This document shows, piece after piece, positions 6,934 to 9,069 of a DNA stretch of 9,069 nt. A program made the position numbers and the translations under genes. The DNA comes from Desulfuromonadales bacterium C00003068. Its GTDB lineage: Bacteria; Desulfobacterota; Desulfuromonadia; Desulfuromonadales; Desulfuromonadaceae. The DNA lies in the NCBI GenBank assembly GCA_001751155.1, contig MAXR01000048.1, positions 1 to 9,069 of the forward strand, in the 5' to 3' direction. The notes below the pieces were generated by a model. The model saw nothing but the letters and a program-made list of their open reading frames with translations. It did not search any database and was not told the DNA's origin. How positions within the stretch are numbered: the stretch's first letter is position 1; every line of letters begins with the position of its first letter.

Positions 6934-8262
6934 TTAGGGTTGTGTCGCAACTGTCAACTCTTTGAGTTGTTGCCATCCGCGTAGCAGATCTAAGGCGCGG
7001 AGCAATTGATAGTCAGATTCTGGTATGTGGAGCGTGACGGGTGTTTCTGTTTCTGCTGCACTGCTATTATCTGGTGTTTCAAAATGATTGTCGAGGTCTT
7101 GTTCGCGAATTTGTACTTTTTGTGCGTCGCTCCAGACCGCTTGTTCAACGTGAATATCAGGAGTGATGCCTCGGGCTTGGATCGAGGTGCCATTTGGCGT
7201 GAAATAGCGAGCAGTGGTTAAGCGTAACCCCGACTTATCGCTTAATTCAATCAAGCTTTGAACAGAACCTTTACCGAAGCTTTGAGTTCCCATAACAAGG
7301 GCTCGTTTTTGATCTTGAAGTGCGCCAGCAACAATTTCAGCAGCACTCGCACTGCCACCGTTAACCAGAATAACTATAGGATAATGGCTTTGCTCTTCTC
7401 CAACAATATTTGTTGCGCGATAGGTTGCATTTTCTTGCTCATTTCGTCCTCGTGTTGAAACAATTTCCCCCGATTCAAGAAAAACATCAGCAACCTTTAT
7501 GGCTTGATCGAGAAGGCCACCTGGGTTGTTACGCATGTCGAGTACCAAGCCCGAGAGCGAACCGCCGCTACGCGTATTGAGCGTTTTTAGGGCTTGGCGC
7601 AAATCATAATCTGTTTTCTGTTGAAACTGGGCCAGGCGAACATAGCCTATCCCTGCGCCATAATAGCGGTGTTTAACACTTTCGATCGCAATGATTTCAC
7701 GGGTGAGGGTGAATTCGAGCGGAGTCGATTGATTGCCACGCATAATACCGATGGTGATTTGAGTCCCTTTTTCACCGCGCATCATCTTAACGGCATCCAT
7801 CGTGGTCATATCTTTAATAAAGCGCCCATCAATTTTGATAATCTTATCACCCGCTTGAATGCCGGCGCGGTCGGCGGGAGTGTCGGCGATGGGGGCGATA
7901 ATGGTAATGAGGTGGTCTTTAACGGTAATTTCGATCCCTAAGCCACTAAATTGCCCTTTGGTTTCAATCTCTAGTTCAGCAAACATCTCGGCGGTAAGGT
8001 ATTCAGAATGGGGGTCAAGTTCGGATAACATCCCCTTCATCGCTCCTTGAACCAAGGTTTTCATATCAACAGTTTCGACATAGTTGCTCTGAATCAGATA
8101 CAGGGCATCGCTGAAAAGATCGAGTTGCTCGTAATCGCTCTGTGGTTTTGCTGTTGTCGCGCCATCGCATGGTGATGTGAAATATAGCGCACATGTCAAA
8201 ACGAGAAAGATGAACGATATATTTTTAATTTTGGTCTTTATTGCTGGGGGAAGTGTGAGCAT
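6934..8262 (-). CDS. ctpA: S41-family C-terminal processing peptidase, CtpA/Prc type
   Basis: This periplasmic serine protease of the tail-specific (S41A) family has 442 residues from the ATG at 8262. A signal peptide (1 to about 35: basic KTKIK, hydrophobic ISFIFLVLTCALYF, then SPCDGA) directs export. Residues 50-95 form the N-terminal cap (LDPHSEYLT at 82-90). A PDZ domain spans about 100-190 (FSGLGIEI, then AGIQAGDKIIKIDG). The catalytic core follows: GYVRLAQF (206-213), LVLDMRNNPGGLL (239-251), nucleophile S304 in NGGSASAAEIVAGAL, and general base K331 with Q335 in FGKGSVQS. A C-terminal extension includes LLRALDLLRGW. Such proteases trim or degrade periplasmic and wall-related proteins; the substrate is unknown. 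The start at 8262 is chosen over an in-frame ATG at 8274 because GGAGG lies five bases upstream. It lies 45 bp after the EnvC-like gene. Confidence 0.95.
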   Translation of the reverse strand: MLTLPPAIKTKIKNISFIFLVLTCALYFTSPCDGATTAKPQSDYEQLDLFSDALYLIQSNYVETVDMKTLVQGAMKGMLSELDPHSEYLTAEMFAELEIETKGQFSGLGIEITVKDHLITIIAPIADTPADRAGIQAGDKIIKIDGRFIKDMTTMDAVKMMRGEKGTQITIGIMRGNQSTPLEFTLTREIIAIESVKHRYYGAGIGYVRLAQFQQKTDYDLRQALKTLNTRSGGSLSGLVLDMRNNPGGLLDQAIKVADVFLESGEIVSTRGRNEQENATYRATNIVGEEQSHYPIVILVNGGSASAAEIVAGALQDQKRALVMGTQSFGKGSVQSLIELSDKSGLRLTTARYFTPNGTSIQARGITPDIHVEQAVWSDAQKVQIREQDLDNHFETPDNSSAAETETPVTLHIPESDYQLLRALDLLRGWQQLKELTVATQP

Positions 8263-8265
8263 TGG

Positions 8266-8272
8266 CCCCTCC
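8266..8272 (-). promoter_or_regulatory. Shine-Dalgarno deciding the ctpA start
   Basis: The minus strand reads GGAGGGG, with the GGAGG core ending five bases before the ATG at 8262-8260. The alternative in-frame ATG at 8274 overlaps this site and has nothing comparable upstream, so the protein more likely begins MLTLPP. Confidence 0.7.
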
Positions 8273-8307
8273 ATTGCTGTTGTTCTTTTTGCCTCAGTGG
8301 TTTTTCT

Positions 8308-9069
8308 TTAGCGCGCTCGATGTGTCAACCATTTGCGTGGGTCGACAGGGGTTCCGCCATGACGAATTTCAAGGTAGTAACTGTCGCGGCCCTCGAATCC
8401 CGATGTGGTAATGACTTTACCTTGGTCGACAACCGTACCAACTGGCAGGTTAAGATGGGCCGCTTGCGCATAGAGGCTGTAATATTGGTTACCGTGATCA
8501 ATAATAATGAGGTTGCCGTAGCCTTTAAATGGTGATGAAAATGCAATGCGACCAGGCCAGATAGCCTTGATGCGTGTCCCCGGTACTGCAGCGATGACGA
8601 GGCCGTTACTTTTAATCTGTGAACCAAAACTTTTATCTTTTTGAGTGCCAAAATTAGCACGTACCGCGCCAGATGATGGCCAAGGGATCGTCCCTTTTCC
8701 TGAAACAAAACTGCGACTATTTATCCGCGGCGTATAGGCTAAGGCTTGCTTTTTTTTCATCGATTGAATGAGTTTAGCCATACGCGCTGAACGGTCTTCA
8801 AGCTCGGCCAGTAGGCCACTAAGCGATGAGGTGTCACGGCGTATGGTCGATATGAGCTGTTTGCGTTGGTTGCGGCTTTGAGCCAGCTGCTTTTTTTTAT
8901 CTTTTTGTTGTTGAAAGGTTTGTTGTTGTTGAGCGATCTGTTGCTCTAAATCCTCTTGGGCTCGATGGAGTTGCGACATCCGCTGCCGATAACTACTTAG
9001 CAGGTCTTTATCATGGCTCGAAATACGGCTGAGGAAATTCAAGTTTTCAGCCAACTCCAAAGGCGTTTC
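8308..9069 (-). CDS. envC: EnvC-like murein hydrolase activator, C-terminal part
   Basis: The reading frame runs off the right edge, so the N-terminus (signal peptide and first coiled-coil arm, perhaps 130-150 residues by comparison with the family) is missing. The visible 253 residues hold a glutamine- and lysine-rich coiled coil (about 1-110 from the edge) and a LytM/M23 domain (about 124-248). The LytM zinc ligands are gone: SNGLVIAA replaces the first His/Asp segment, YAQ replaces YAH, and SYYLEIR replaces the usual HLHFEI. This is the pattern of EnvC, which does not cut peptidoglycan itself but activates periplasmic amidases at the division site, downstream of FtsEX. It closely resembles E. 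coli EnvC in GLVI, AIxxGR, GYG, SLY and YLEIR. A TTG at 9060 is an internal leucine codon rather than a start. ftsE/ftsX may lie upstream, outside the window. Confidence 0.9.
   Translation of the reverse strand, partial: ETPLELAENLNFLSRISSHDKDLLSSYRQRMSQLHRAQEDLEQQIAQQQQTFQQQKDKKKQLAQSRNQRKQLISTIRRDTSSLSGLLAELEDRSARMAKLIQSMKKKQALAYTPRINSRSFVSGKGTIPWPSSGAVRANFGTQKDKSFGSQIKSNGLVIAAVPGTRIKAIWPGRIAFSSPFKGYGNLIIIDHGNQYYSLYAQAAHLNLPVGTVVDQGKVITTSGFEGRDSYYLEIRHGGTPVDPRKWLTHRAR

Noticed and set aside
6912..6950. TTG start at 6950 for the deacetylase gene.
   Set aside because: It is a rare start codon with no good ribosome binding site and overlaps the ctpA end. ATG at 6911 gives the basic tail plus membrane anchor usual for the family. 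Not fully excluded.
6955..6969. Perfect short inverted repeat CAACTC-TTT-GAGTTG near the ctpA end.
   Set aside because: It lies in the coding sequence, has only a 6-bp stem and no U-run, so it is more likely chance than a terminator or operator.
6526..6984. Open frames on the plus strand, such as those at 6526-6984 and 5721-6287.
   Set aside because: They lie antisense to clear genes, encode low-complexity or unrecognisable proteins and have no family motifs, so they are shadows.
8263..8274. ATG at 8274 as ctpA start.
   Set aside because: It overlaps the strong GGAGG that fits the ATG at 8262, and adds MEGP ahead of a normal signal peptide.
9058..9060. TTG at 9060 as the start of the EnvC-like protein.
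   Set aside because: The frame stays open to the window edge and the visible part lacks the signal peptide and first coiled coil of the family, so this is an internal leucine.

Overview
The window is a single block of genes, all transcribed leftward on the minus strand, with no mobile element, CRISPR array or RNA gene in view. Read in the direction of transcription (right to left) it carries: the C-terminal part of an EnvC-like murein hydrolase activator, a secreted S41 (CtpA-type) protease, a membrane-anchored YibQ-type divergent polysaccharide deacetylase, xseA and xseB (exonuclease VII), ispA (farnesyl diphosphate synthase), dxs (DXP synthase), an HDOD-domain protein and a GAF-domain protein. 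Spacings are short (a 4-bp overlap to 56 bp) except for a 114-bp gap between xseA and xseB. This is consistent with one long operon whose promoter lies beyond the right edge.

The gene order envC-ctpA-yibQ followed by xseA-xseB-ispA-dxs, the protein sequences, and the HDOD protein at the end point to a Gram-negative bacterium. A deltaproteobacterial lineage of the Desulfuromonadales/Geobacterales type with fairly low GC is my best guess. That placement rests on recalled gene order and protein style, not on a search.

Region by region: 9069-6911 holds cell-envelope functions (amidase activation at division, periplasmic proteolysis, predicted periplasmic carbohydrate deacetylation). 5917-4340 holds the two subunits of exonuclease VII. 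4315-1526 holds two steps of isoprenoid synthesis: Dxs opens the MEP pathway and IspA makes the C15 precursor of undecaprenyl phosphate and quinone side chains. The isoprenoid genes could therefore serve the same wall-building process as the upstream genes (inference). 1469-34 holds a translationally coupled HDOD-GAF pair that looks like a small signalling module. A strong hairpin plus T-run at 1-35 closes the left side.

Most of the window is ordinary, well-known housekeeping genes. The points worth a second look are the inverted repeats in the xseA-xseB gap, which could form alternative terminator and anti-terminator folds; a cysteine cluster in the GAF protein; the degenerate HD site of the HDOD protein; and the ribosome binding site encoded inside a poly-glycine tail. 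I did not find an obviously new multi-gene system.
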